64,000 nt of DNA, taken from positions 2,976,001-3,040,000 of the forward strand of contig NZ_CP147505.1 in NCBI RefSeq assembly GCF_037201915.1, written 5' to 3'. The notes beneath the pieces were generated by a model. That model saw nothing but the letters and a program-made list of their open reading frames with translations. It did not search any database and was not told the origin of the DNA. Shown here piece by piece: positions 17,394 through 25,953 of the stretch (positions are counted from its first letter, which is position 1; each line of letters opens with the position of its first letter). The DNA comes from Haloplanus sp. CK5-1 (GTDB taxonomy: Archaea; Halobacteriota; Halobacteria; Halobacteriales; Haloferacaceae). The translations under genes were made by a program, and so were the position numbers.

Positions 17394-18290
17394 TCAAATG
17401 GGTTGCGTCTCGGACGGCCGACTCCGGGCGCCGAGTCGACGGTACGCCTCGGCGCGACAGACGACGTACACCTCGTCGCCGGCGACGAGCGTCCGGTCGT
17501 GGGGGAGCGTGTCGACAGATCCGTCCTCGCCCTCGACGGCGACGACGGTGGCGTCGGCGTCCCGCGCCCGGTCGCTGCGGAGGCTCACGACGTGCCCGCG
17601 ATAGCTCCCCGCCCCGGTCGAGAGGGTCACCTCGTCGCCGCGGGCGGTTCCGGTGGGGAGGAGGGCACGGACCGAGACGCCGCGCTTGCCGGCTGGGATG
17701 CGCTTCGAGAGACCGCCGGGCGGCGGCGCGGCACTCACCGTCGCCCGCGCGCGTTCGTCGAGCGAGACGGACACGTCCGTCAAGTCGAACTCGGTGCGGA
17801 GGCGGTCGGCAACCCGTGACTCCAGTTCGACTACCGGCACGTCCGCGGGGACGGGCGGGTGCCCCTCCATGTCGCCGACGTCGCCGGCGACGGTGACACG
17901 GGCCTGTCCGCGGCCGCCGACCAGTTCCACCACGTCCGTCGAGAGGGTGCGGTCGGTGAGTTTGCGGAGCGAGAGTTTGCGCGGGAAGTCGGCGACCATC
18001 TTGTCTCCGACGCTGTGGGCGTACAGCGAGAGCATCAACACGACGATGAGGGCGACGCTCAGCCGGATCTGATTCGACGACCGGGTGAACGTCGGATCGT
18101 TCAGCGCCATCAGGCCACCGTTGACGCCGGCGATGGCCACCGCGAGGACGACGACACCGAACGCGGGGACGGTGACGCCGGTGACGTACTTGAACAGGAA
18201 GCCCAAGCCGTAGGAGACGAGCGCCGGAATGATACCCGTCAACACGCCGAGGTAGACGCCGAGTAGGAGTTCGACGGGGACCGAGGCCAT
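17394..18290 (-). CDS. membrane protein with TrkA_C-like regulatory domain
   Basis: This 298-residue protein has three N-terminal hydrophobic segments (about residues 1-95: LLLGVYLGVLTGIIPALV, VPAFGVVVLAVAIAGV, LSVALIVVLMLSLYA). The soluble C-terminal part ends in a TrkA_C/RCK-type beta-rich domain (SVDTLPHDRTLVAGDEVYVV). It looks like a regulatory component of ion transport, probably potassium related. It is 55 bp downstream of the HPP/USP gene in the same direction, which suggests co-transcription. Confidence 0.75.
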   Translation of the reverse strand: MASVPVELLLGVYLGVLTGIIPALVSYGLGFLFKYVTGVTVPAFGVVVLAVAIAGVNGGLMALNDPTFTRSSNQIRLSVALIVVLMLSLYAHSVGDKMVADFPRKLSLRKLTDRTLSTDVVELVGGRGQARVTVAGDVGDMEGHPPVPADVPVVELESRVADRLRTEFDLTDVSVSLDERARATVSAAPPPGGLSKRIPAGKRGVSVRALLPTGTARGDEVTLSTGAGSYRGHVVSLRSDRARDADATVVAVEGEDGSVDTLPHDRTLVAGDEVYVVCRAEAYRRLGARSRPSETQPI

Positions 18291-18345
18291 GATCACGTCT
18301 CGGCGCGGAGGACGATACGGATTGTCGTCGGACGCGGTGGCGACC

Positions 18346-19749
18346 CTACACGTTCCCGCGGTCGACGACCGCGACGTCGCAGTCGATGTCGCGCAGGCGC
18401 TCGAACGTCGGGGGCGAGAGGAGCCGGGAGGCACGGGACCGGTCGCCGGACGATCCGACGACGAGGAGGTCGTAGGTGCTCGCGTTCGCCCCGATGAACT
18501 CGGTGACCTCGCTCCGGGCGACGCGGGTCTCGACTTCGGCGTCGACCGTCTCCGCGAGGTCGGCGAGGCGCTTCTCTGCGCCGCGGCGCTCCATCTCCGC
18601 TTCGATACAGGTACAGACGCTTAGACTCCCGTTCGGTCCGGTCAGTCGGGTGCCGAAATCGAGCATCGCGTGGGCGCTGTCGCCCGGCCGTGCGACCATC
18701 ACGAGGACGCGCCGCCAGCGGCGACGGCCGGCCGTCGTCCGGACGGCGACGGTGTCGTAGCGGCTGTCGAACACGCCGTGCACGTACGGCGAGAGCAGGC
18801 CGCGGTCCTCCTCGTACGGCGTGACCACGAGGTCACAGTTCGTGTTCGACGCCGTCTCGACGGTCGTCGACACGGGCGAGCCGCGAGCGACGACCACCTC
18901 ACAGGGGACACCCGCCCGCGTCCGGACCGTCTTCGCGACCGACTCCAGTCGCTCGGCCGTCCGGGTCGCACGGGTGTCGGCGTCGGCATCGATGGCCGGC
19001 GTCGCAGCGTCGTCGCCGCCCCCGTCTCCACCGTCGAGGACGGCCAGCAACACGACCTTCCCCGCGTCGTGGGCGGCCGCGAGCGTCGCACCGAAGACGG
19101 CCGTCGTCTCGGCGATAGCGGGGTCACCCCGCATCGGCACGAGGACGTGATCGGCGCTCCCGGCCGTGTCGTAGAGATACCGGGCGCGGCGCTCGTAGAA
19201 CCGCGACCGCCAGAGGCCGAAGACGACGGCGACGAGCGTCCCGAAGACGGCGACGCTCGCGACGTACGCTTCCGGCGAGGCGTCGTCGGTCACGAGGACG
19301 AGCAGCGCCGTCGAGAAGGCGGCTGGCTCCTCGACGTCCAGAAACCACGTCACGACGCCGGTCAGGAAGATGGAGAGCGCGGCGCTAAGCGGTGAGACGA
19401 CCGGCTCCGCGGGGGCGACCGGGAGCGCGAGCGCTACCCAGCCACAGCACGCGCCGGCGACGAGGCCGACGACGAACTTCCGTGGGGAGGCGTACCGGCC
19501 CTCGGGATCCGAAAAGAGGGTGTACGCGCCGGCGGCGAGGGGCGGAAAGAGCAGGAAGGAGAGCTCGGTCAGTACGTTCGAGACGACGGTGACGAGGGCG
19601 ATGAGCAGGGGGACCGCCACCAGCACCGTCAGGTGGAGCAGATTTCCGGTGTGTTGGATCCAGCGACCCAGCGCCGCGAGTTCGCGCCGCTCGATCCGCC
19701 GGAGGCGTCGGACGATGGCGGCGACGCGGGCGAGGATCCGATCGAGCAT
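18346..19749 (-). CDS. HPP membrane domain fused to universal stress protein domains
   Basis: The 467-residue protein starts with an amphipathic Arg-rich segment, then four to five transmembrane helices of an HPP-type domain (residues about 35-190, containing FPPLAAGAYTLFSDPEGRYASPR). Two cytosolic UspA-like domains follow (about 200-340 and 340-467). The second ends LLVVGSSGDRSRASRLLS, close to the ATP-binding GxxG(x)9GS pattern. A stress-responsive transport or nitrite/ion-related role is inferred from the HPP family. Confidence 0.82.
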   Translation of the reverse strand: MLDRILARVAAIVRRLRRIERRELAALGRWIQHTGNLLHLTVLVAVPLLIALVTVVSNVLTELSFLLFPPLAAGAYTLFSDPEGRYASPRKFVVGLVAGACCGWVALALPVAPAEPVVSPLSAALSIFLTGVVTWFLDVEEPAAFSTALLVLVTDDASPEAYVASVAVFGTLVAVVFGLWRSRFYERRARYLYDTAGSADHVLVPMRGDPAIAETTAVFGATLAAAHDAGKVVLLAVLDGGDGGGDDAATPAIDADADTRATRTAERLESVAKTVRTRAGVPCEVVVARGSPVSTTVETASNTNCDLVVTPYEEDRGLLSPYVHGVFDSRYDTVAVRTTAGRRRWRRVLVMVARPGDSAHAMLDFGTRLTGPNGSLSVCTCIEAEMERRGAEKRLADLAETVDAEVETRVARSEVTEFIGANASTYDLLVVGSSGDRSRASRLLSPPTFERLRDIDCDVAVVDRGNV

Positions 19750-19753
19750 CCCC

Positions 19754-20488
19754 CTACCCGAGCGTCGCGGCGGCGTCGAGGGCCAGTCCGATCATCCGCT
19801 CGACGTTGTTCCGGGCCTTCGGCGGGAGTTCGTCCGCGGCCGTGTCGCCACTCCCCTTCTGGGTCCCCTCGACGAGGTTGCCGTCGACGGTACAGACGGC
19901 GCCCGAACGCAACCCCTTCCGGCGGGCGAGGGTGAACAGTGCGGCGGCCTCCATCTCGACGGCGAGGAGGCCGGCGGCCTCCCAGTCGTCGACGTAGTCG
20001 TCGGTCTCGGCGTAGAACGCGTCGTCGGTGACGACGGGGCCGACGTGGACCGACTCGCCTTCGGCTTCGGCGGCGTCGATCAGCGCACGCGTCACCTCGA
20101 AGTCGGGGACCGCCGGATACTCGACCCGCTCGTAGCGCTTGGTCGTTCCCTCCTCCTTGGCGGCGGCCGTCGCGACGACCATGTCGCCGATCTCGATACC
20201 CGACTGGAGCGCGCCGATGGTCCCCGGACGGATCACCGTCTCGACGCCGACCGCTGCGAGTTCCTCGAGCGCGATGGCCGCCGAGGGCGACCCGACGCCG
20301 GTCGAACAGATCGTCAGGGGGACGCCGTCGTACTCGGCGTCAACGAGGCGATACTCCCGGTTGCGTGCGAGGTCGGTCGCGGCGTCACAGGCCGCGGCGA
20401 TGCGCTCGACGCGGTCCGGATCGCCCGGCAGCAGTGCTACGTCTCGGACGTCGCCCTCGTCGACTCGCAGGTGTGGTTGGACGGCCAT
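19754..20488 (-). CDS. nucleoside phosphorylase (PNP/UDP family)
   Basis: This 244-residue phosphorylase reversibly cleaves nucleosides with phosphate. The phosphate-binding motif LLPGDPDRVERIA is at the N terminus, the central segment CSTGVGSPSAAIALEEL contributes to the phosphate site, and VEMEAAALFTLA is the ribose-binding Glu-Met-Glu motif. The family includes uridine and purine nucleoside phosphorylases; the EMEAA motif leans to the uridine phosphorylase side. The gene is divergent from icd. Confidence 0.88.
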   Translation of the reverse strand: MAVQPHLRVDEGDVRDVALLPGDPDRVERIAAACDAATDLARNREYRLVDAEYDGVPLTICSTGVGSPSAAIALEELAAVGVETVIRPGTIGALQSGIEIGDMVVATAAAKEEGTTKRYERVEYPAVPDFEVTRALIDAAEAEGESVHVGPVVTDDAFYAETDDYVDDWEAAGLLAVEMEAAALFTLARRKGLRSGAVCTVDGNLVEGTQKGSGDTAADELPPKARNNVERMIGLALDAAATLG

Positions 20489-20644
20489 GGCCCACCGTCG
20501 GCGTGCCGCGATCAAAAAGACGGGGTTCGGCGACGGAACACGGACGGGTCGCGCGCCGTCGCTCGCCCCAGGAGCCACGGGAGCCGATCGAACGACGGCG
20601 ATAACGGCAGGTCTTTCACGCTGGTCGATGAAGGCGCCGACGAT

Positions 20645-21904
20645 ATGAGCTACGACAAGATCGAAGTTCCCGACGAGGGTGACGCGATCACCTTCGACGA
20701 GGAAACCGACGAACTCGACGTTCCCTCGACCCCGATCATCCCCGTCATCTACGGGGACGGGATCGGCAAAGACGTCGGCCCGGCCGCCCAGCAGGTACTC
20801 GACGCCGCCGCCGAGGCGACCGGCCGGTCGATCAGTTGGATGCGCCTCTACGCCGGCGAGTCCGCCCGGGAGCGCTACGGCGAGAACCTGCCCGAGGACA
20901 CCGTCGAGGCGATCCGCGAGTTCCGCGTCGCGATCAAGGGGCCGCTCACGACGCCCGTCGGCTCCGGCTTCCGCTCGCTCAACGTCGCGCTGCGGAAGAA
21001 ACTCGACCTCTACGCGAACGTCCGCCCGACCTACCACCTCGACGGGGTCCCCTCGCCGGTCAAGAGCCCCGAAAAGATGGACATGGTCAACTTCCGGGAG
21101 AACACCGAGGACGTGTACGCCGGCATCGAGTGGGAGGCCGGCACCGACGAGGTGGAGACGGTCCGCGAGTTCGTCGAGGAGGAGATGGGCTTCGACTCGA
21201 CCATCCACGACGGGCCGGTCGGCATCGGTCTCAAACCCATCTCGGAGTTCGGGAGCAAGCGCCTGATCCGGGAGGCCATCGACTACGCCCTCGAGAACGG
21301 CCGCGACTCGGTGACGCTCGTCCACAAGGGCAACATCATGAAGTTCACCGAGGCGGCGTTCCGCGACTGGGGCTACGAACTCGCCGAGGAGGAGTACGGC
21401 GAGGACGTCATCACCGAGGACACCCTCTGGGACGAGTACGAGGGCGAGGCGCCCGAGGGAACCGTCGTCGTCAAGGACCGCATCGCCGACAACATGCTCC
21501 AGCAACTGCTGACCCGCACCGAGCAGTACGACGTGTTGGCGATGCCGAACCTCAACGGCGACTACCTCTCGGACGCCGCGGGCGCACAGATCGGCGGCCT
21601 GGGCATCGCCCCCGGCGCGAACCTGGGCGGCGGGCGCTGTCTGGCCGAACCCGTCCACGGCTCCGCGCCGAAGTACGCCGGCGAGGACAAGGTCAACCCC
21701 ACCGCGATGATCCTCTCGGGCCGGATCATGCTCGAACAGCTCGGCTGGGACGACGCGGCTGACCTCGTCCGCGACGCCGTCGAGGAGACCATCTCCTCGG
21801 GGAAGGTCACCTACGACCTCCACCGACAGATCGAGGGCGGGACGAAACTCGCCACCAGCGAGTACGCCGACGTGGTCGTCGAGAATATCGAGAAGCTCTC
21901 CTGA
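20645..21904 (+). CDS. icd: isocitrate dehydrogenase (NADP+)
   Basis: This 419-residue dimeric isocitrate dehydrogenase performs the oxidative decarboxylation of isocitrate to 2-oxoglutarate in the TCA cycle. Substrate-binding residues lie in GSGFRSLNVALRKKLDLYANVRP and VNFRENTEDVYAGIEW, and the metal-binding Asp in DRIADNMLQQL and NLNGDYLSDAA. The cofactor segment is VHGSAPKYAGEDKVNPTA, in which the Lys-Tyr pair is typical of NADP specificity. Its length and acidic composition match haloarchaeal ICDs. Confidence 0.95.
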   Translation: MSYDKIEVPDEGDAITFDEETDELDVPSTPIIPVIYGDGIGKDVGPAAQQVLDAAAEATGRSISWMRLYAGESARERYGENLPEDTVEAIREFRVAIKGPLTTPVGSGFRSLNVALRKKLDLYANVRPTYHLDGVPSPVKSPEKMDMVNFRENTEDVYAGIEWEAGTDEVETVREFVEEEMGFDSTIHDGPVGIGLKPISEFGSKRLIREAIDYALENGRDSVTLVHKGNIMKFTEAAFRDWGYELAEEEYGEDVITEDTLWDEYEGEAPEGTVVVKDRIADNMLQQLLTRTEQYDVLAMPNLNGDYLSDAAGAQIGGLGIAPGANLGGGRCLAEPVHGSAPKYAGEDKVNPTAMILSGRIMLEQLGWDDAADLVRDAVEETISSGKVTYDLHRQIEGGTKLATSEYADVVVENIEKLS

Positions 21905-21997
21905 GCGGCGACCCCCGCCCGATAGCCGGCGTTCCGGCCATCGAGGGGACCGACGACGGTTCGGATGCCGTCAATATCGCCCCCGTTTCTTCACGCA

Positions 21998-22004
21998 TTT
22001 ATAT
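21998..22004 (+). promoter_or_regulatory. TATA-like box for adk
   Basis: TTTATAT is centred about 24 nt before the adk ATG, the spacing expected for a leaderless haloarchaeal transcript. Confidence 0.55.
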
Positions 22005-22024
22005 CCGGAGGGGGAGATGTAGGT

Positions 22025-22675
22025 ATGAGCGAGCCACGCGTGCTGTTGCTCGGCGCACCGGGAGCGGGCAAAGGAACGCAGAGCAAGCGCCTCGCGGAGG
22101 AGTTCGGTATCGAACACGTCACGACGGGCGACGCGCTCCGGTCGAACAAGGACATGGACATCGGGCACATGGACACCGAGTACGACACGCCACGGGCCTA
22201 CATGGAGGCCGGCGACCTCGTCCCCGACGCGGTCGTCAACGAGATCGTCAAGACGGCCCTGCAGTCCGCCGACGGCTACGTCCTCGACGGCTACCCCCGA
22301 AACCTCGATCAGGCCGAGTACCTCTCGGAGATCACCGACCTCGACGCCGTCGTCTTCCTCGACGTGAGTCAGGGGGAACTCGTGGATCGGCTCACCGGAC
22401 GGCGGGTGTGTGACGACTGCGGGGCCAACTACCACGTCGAGTTCAACCCCCCCGAGACCGAGGGCGTCTGTGACGACTGCGGCGGCGAGTTGATCCAACG
22501 CGACGACGACACCGAGGACACCGTCCGCGACCGTCTCGAGGTGTACGAGGAGAACACCGAACCGGTCGTCGACCACTACCGCGAGGCGGGCGTCCTCGTC
22601 GAAGTCGACGGCGAAGGGACCCCGGACGAGGTGTTCGAGGCGATCAGCGACGTCGTCGACGACGCGGCGAACTAG
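22025..22675 (+). CDS. adk: adenylate kinase
   Basis: The 216-residue enzyme interconverts ATP, ADP and AMP. The P-loop [18 protein letters not shown] is at the N terminus, the AMP-binding region holds TTGDALR and DGYPRN, and the lid carries a zinc-binding CxxC pair ([20 protein letters not shown]). The length matches long-type adenylate kinases. Confidence 0.95.
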   Translation: MSEPRVLLLGAPGAGKGTQSKRLAEEFGIEHVTTGDALRSNKDMDIGHMDTEYDTPRAYMEAGDLVPDAVVNEIVKTALQSADGYVLDGYPRNLDQAEYLSEITDLDAVVFLDVSQGELVDRLTGRRVCDDCGANYHVEFNPPETEGVCDDCGGELIQRDDDTEDTVRDRLEVYEENTEPVVDHYREAGVLVEVDGEGTPDEVFEAISDVVDDAAN

Positions 22676-22699
22676 CGACGGGGGCGAAGCTATATTTCG

Positions 22700-23119
22700 A
22701 TGGGCCGACGAGCGACGAGCGTGCGATCGACCACCCACCGGCGGCTGTGTGGCGTTCTCGGTGGCCTCCTCGTAGCGCTGGTCGTCGGCGTCGTCGCGGC
22801 CGTCGGGATCGCCCCACTTCGAGCGCCGGTCGTGGCCACACAGGTCTCGCTACTCGGGCTCTCGGGAGCGTTCGACCTCCTCGCTGCCGTCGAGACGCCG
22901 ATCACCGAACGGGTCGCGTGGTACCGGCTGAGCGGGGTAGCGAACGTCGCACTCGGCCTCGCGCTCCCGGTCGGCCTCCTCGGCTGGACGGGCACGGGAA
23001 CCGGCGGGACCGTGCTCCTCGTGGTCACGGCCGTCGGCGGCCTCGCGCTCGTCGGCGTCGGGGTCGACCTCGCTCTGTTCGCCGGCGAACACGTCTACCA
23101 GCGGCCGCTCGAAGAGTAA
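22700..23119 (+). CDS. small polytopic membrane protein
   Basis: This 139-residue protein has three to four hydrophobic helices (LLVALVVGVVAAVGI, VALGLALPVGLLGW, VLLVVTAVGGLALVGVGVDLAL) and a short charged tail. No family is recognised. It lies between adk and the DUF106 gene, with 24 and 35 bp gaps, so it is probably in the same transcription unit. Confidence 0.65.
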   Translation: MGRRATSVRSTTHRRLCGVLGGLLVALVVGVVAAVGIAPLRAPVVATQVSLLGLSGAFDLLAAVETPITERVAWYRLSGVANVALGLALPVGLLGWTGTGTGGTVLLVVTAVGGLALVGVGVDLALFAGEHVYQRPLEE

Positions 23120-23154
23120 AAGGTTCATAACCGGCGGGTGGTTACCCCTCCTCA

Positions 23155-24063
23155 ATGGCACGGATCGAGCAGAAGGTGCGAGACCTCGTCGCGGCCGACG
23201 CCGAGATGGAAGGGGTCATCCAGACGGTGCTGGACCGGGCAGAAGACGGCGAGGTCAAGTGGGTCGACGTCCGCGACGACTTATCGAGCGGGCAGTGGGG
23301 CCGCCTCATCGAGAAGGGTGTCCTGATCGACGGCGACGCCGGGTTCCGTCTGGCCGACGCCGAGGCGACCCGCGACGCGCTCGACACCGAGAGTGGAGCG
23401 GTGGCCGACATCGACACCGGCACCGACTCCGACGACGAGAGTTCGTGGTCGATGTGGGACAAGGGCGCGGCGGTGTTCAGCATCGCCCTCTTCGCCGGCT
23501 ACTCGTGGGCGCCGATGCGCAACGTCATCGGATCGGCGATGAACGTCGTCCTCGGCCCCCTCGAATCGACGCTTCCCTTCTACGCCGTCGTCATGATCCT
23601 CGCCGTCGTGACGGGGCTGTACTCGACGATCCTGCAGGCGAACCTGATGGATTCGGAGAAGATGGGGGAGTACCAAGAGCAGATGAAGAAGATCCAGGAG
23701 AAACGCAAGGAGGCGAAGGAGCGCGGCGACGACGAGGCCCTGGAACGAATCCAGGACGAACAGATGGACGCCATGGGCGACCAGTTGGGCATGTTCAAAG
23801 AGCAGTTCCGGCCCATGGTGTGGATCATGTTCCTCACCATCCCCGTCTTCCTGTGGATGTACTGGGGCGTCGGCATCAGAGGGGCGGACGCGGTGTTCGA
23901 CCTCCAACCCCTGATCTTGCCGCTCGTCGGCGAGCGAGCGTGGACCGACGGCGTCGTCGGCCCCATCCAGGTGTGGATCGTCTGGTACTTCCTCTGCTCG
24001 ATGGGGTTCACACAGATCATCCGCAAGGGGTTGAACATCGACATCAGCCCGACCGGAACGTAG
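23155..24063 (+). CDS. DUF106 / YidC-Oxa1-like (EMC3/TMCO1-type) membrane protein
   Basis: This 302-residue protein has a haloarchaeal soluble N-terminal extension (about 95 residues, wHTH-like) and then the DUF106 core: a first membrane helix, a cytosolic helical hairpin rich in Lys and Met (YQEQMKKIQEKRKEAKERG), and two further helices (MVWIMFLTIPVFLWMYW and near IWYFLCSMGFTQIIRKGL). DUF106 proteins are the archaeal relatives of Oxa1/YidC, Get1, EMC3 and TMCO1, and are thought to aid membrane insertion of small proteins at the ribosome. It lies just upstream of cmk and truB, a typical archaeal linkage. Confidence 0.88.
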   Translation: MARIEQKVRDLVAADAEMEGVIQTVLDRAEDGEVKWVDVRDDLSSGQWGRLIEKGVLIDGDAGFRLADAEATRDALDTESGAVADIDTGTDSDDESSWSMWDKGAAVFSIALFAGYSWAPMRNVIGSAMNVVLGPLESTLPFYAVVMILAVVTGLYSTILQANLMDSEKMGEYQEQMKKIQEKRKEAKERGDDEALERIQDEQMDAMGDQLGMFKEQFRPMVWIMFLTIPVFLWMYWGVGIRGADAVFDLQPLILPLVGERAWTDGVVGPIQVWIVWYFLCSMGFTQIIRKGLNIDISPTGT

Positions 24064-24081
24064 CGCGAAGTGAACACGCTC

Positions 24082-24088
24082 TTTTAGG
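24082..24088 (+). promoter_or_regulatory. TATA-like box for cmk
   Basis: TTTTAGG is centred about 24 nt upstream of the cmk ATG. Confidence 0.45.
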
Positions 24089-24108
24089 CGGCCACCCTGA
24101 GTGTCGGT

Positions 24109-24690
24109 ATGCTACTCACCGTATCCGGACCGGCGGGCAGTGGGAAGAGCACCACTGCCGCCGGCCTCGCGGAGACGCTCGATCTGGAGCACATAAGCGG
24201 CGGGGACATCTTCCGCAACCTCGCCGACGAACGGGGGTACACGCCGGTCGAGTTCAACGAACTCGCCGAGGAAGACGACCGAATCGACCGCGACCTCGAC
24301 CGCCGCCTGTACGAAATCGCACGGGATCGGGACGGGATTGTCCTCGAATCCCGGCTCGCCGGCTGGCTGGCCGGCGACACCGCCGACTTCCGCCTCTGGC
24401 TCGACGCCCCGCGGGACGTGCGCGCGGCCCGGATCGCCGACCGCGAAGGGAAACGAGTCGAGCGCGCCCGCGAGGAGACCGGTCGACGCGAGCGGAGCGA
24501 GCGGAAACGCTACGCCGACTACTACGGGATCGACATCGACGACCTCTCGTTCTACGACCTCGTCGTGAACACCGCGCGGTGGACCGCCGCCGACGTTCTC
24601 GCCCTGCTCACGAACGCCGTCGAACGGTACGACGCCGCCGCCGACGAGGGACGCTATCCCGTCGATACCGTCGCCGAATTCGACGTCTGA
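24109..24690 (+). CDS. cmk: cytidylate kinase
   Basis: This 193-residue archaeal (d)CMP kinase phosphorylates CMP to CDP. The P-loop is [17 protein letters not shown], followed by [16 protein letters not shown] (NMP binding) and the Arg-rich lid region ([22 protein letters not shown]). It ends one base before the truB-like ATG, so the two are co-translated. Confidence 0.93.
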   Translation: MLLTVSGPAGSGKSTTAAGLAETLDLEHISGGDIFRNLADERGYTPVEFNELAEEDDRIDRDLDRRLYEIARDRDGIVLESRLAGWLAGDTADFRLWLDAPRDVRAARIADREGKRVERAREETGRRERSERKRYADYYGIDIDDLSFYDLVVNTARWTAADVLALLTNAVERYDAAADEGRYPVDTVAEFDV

Positions 24691-24691
24691 G

Positions 24692-25561
24692 ATGCGTCTG
24701 CGTGCTCCACCGGGCGACCGCGACCTGACTGCTCGCCTCGAGTTCGGCGTCGTCAACCTCGACAAGCCGCCCGGCCCCTCGGCCCACCAGGTCGCCGGCT
24801 GGGTCCGCGACCTCGCCGGCGTCGACCGGGCCGCCCACGCCGGCACGCTCGACCCGAAGGTGACGGGTTGTCTCCCGATCATGCTCGGGGACGCGACCCG
24901 CCTCGCACCCGTCTTCCTCGAAGGCCGCAAGGAGTACGTGGCCGTCCTCGAACTCCACGACCGGCGGCCGGCCGACCTCGACGACGTGCTCGCCGAGTTC
25001 GAGGGCGAGATCTACCAGAAACCGCCCCGGAAGAGCGCCGTCTCCCGCCGGCTCCGAACCCGGACAATACACGCCATCGACATCCTCGAAACACGGGACC
25101 GACAGGTCCTCCTCCGGATCGAGTGTGCGAGTGGCACCTACGTCCGAAAGCTCTGTCACGACCTGGGCCTCGCGCTCGGGACCGGTGCACACATGGGCCA
25201 CCTCCGGCGGACGGCCACCGATCCCTTCGACGACCGCGACCTCGTGACGCTGCACGACCTCGCCGACGCCCTCGCCGTCGCCGAGGAGGGCAACGAGGGA
25301 CCGATCCGCGAGGTCGTCGCCCCCGCCGAGCGCGTGCTTGGCGACCTGCCGGCGGTCACGGTCGCCCCGAGCGCCGCCGAACAGGTGGCGACCGGCGCAC
25401 CCGTCTACGCGCCCGGCGTCCTCAACGCCGACGAGAGCGACCCCGACGCGCTGGTCGCCTGCTACACGCCCGACGGATCGGCGGTGTGTCTCGGCCGGCG
25501 CGTCGGCGACCCCGACGCCGACGAGGGACTCGTCGTCGACCTCGAACGCGTGCTGGTGTAA
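24692..25561 (+). CDS. cbf5: tRNA/rRNA pseudouridine synthase, TruB/Cbf5 family
   Basis: The 289-residue product is the archaeal Cbf5-type catalytic subunit of H/ACA RNPs, converting uridine to pseudouridine in rRNA. The catalytic Asp sits in AHAGTLDPKVTGCLPI, motif III resembles RIECASGTYVRKLCHDLG, and a C-terminal PUA-like domain starts around residue 205 (LPAVTVAPSAAEQVATGAPVY). It follows cmk after one base and precedes tRNA-Pro. Confidence 0.92.
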   Translation: MRLRAPPGDRDLTARLEFGVVNLDKPPGPSAHQVAGWVRDLAGVDRAAHAGTLDPKVTGCLPIMLGDATRLAPVFLEGRKEYVAVLELHDRRPADLDDVLAEFEGEIYQKPPRKSAVSRRLRTRTIHAIDILETRDRQVLLRIECASGTYVRKLCHDLGLALGTGAHMGHLRRTATDPFDDRDLVTLHDLADALAVAEEGNEGPIREVVAPAERVLGDLPAVTVAPSAAEQVATGAPVYAPGVLNADESDPDALVACYTPDGSAVCLGRRVGDPDADEGLVVDLERVLV

Positions 25562-25602
25562 AGCGACACGCTTAACCCGGATACGGACTTCGCTGAAAGC
25601 GC

Positions 25603-25673
25603 GGGACCGTGGGGTAGTGGTATCCTCTGCGCATGGGGTGCGTTGGACCCGTGTTCGAATCACGGCGGTCCCA
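25603..25673 (+). tRNA. tRNA-Pro(GGG)
   Basis: This 71-nt sequence folds as a cloverleaf. The 7-bp acceptor stem GGGACCG/CGGTCCC has discriminator A. The D arm contains AGTGGTA, the anticodon loop ATGGGGT gives anticodon GGG, and the T arm is CCGTG-TTCGAAT-CACGG. No intron or encoded CCA is seen. The AT-rich CTTAACC at 25571-25577 is at promoter distance. Its 3' end (25661-25674) is repeated at 55377-55390 and serves as the left attachment site of the large integrated element. Confidence 0.93.
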
Positions 25674-25674
25674 T
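25661..25674 (+). repeat. attL: tRNA-Pro 3' end
   Basis: CACGGCGGTCCCAT is the left copy of the 14-bp attachment repeat; it includes the T-stem 3' strand and acceptor 3' strand of the tRNA, so integration leaves the tRNA intact. Confidence 0.85.
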
Positions 25675-25953
25675 TCCCCGTTCTGCCGGATCTACACACT
25701 CGACAGTTCAGCCGCCAGCTACACAAATTTCTTGTTCAGACACTCGAATAAATCCAAGGGTTTATACGCCTATTCGATGGCGGCGCCAAAGCCGACTGGG
25801 CATAAAAGAGCAAGACGAGTATCGGTATCCAATTTGCGGGGCATGGTGTATCGAAGCGTTCGACAGTAGCGACGAGTACAGCTATCTCCCCGACTGTTCG
25901 CAACAGCCCGGTCATCTCGATCGCGATGCAAGGAGCATCAAGGGAATATCGGC
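25675..25953 (+). other. leader of the replication gene with a possible coupled zinc-finger ORF
   Basis: TTTATAC at 25760 is a possible TATA box. A forward frame without an ATG or GTG start runs to 25957 and encodes EYRYPICGAWCIEAFDSS and CSQQPGHLD, with Cys/His spacing like a small zinc finger. Its stop overlaps the ATG of the replication gene as ATGA, a common coupling signal. An ATG at 25777 is in another frame, so a past frameshift is possible. No firm gene call is made. Confidence 0.35.

Noticed and set aside
19754-21823. A 689-residue minus-strand frame spanning the nucleoside phosphorylase and icd
   Set aside because: Its first two thirds are the antisense of icd, which has unmistakable motifs on the plus strand; only the last 244 codons (phosphorylase) are real.
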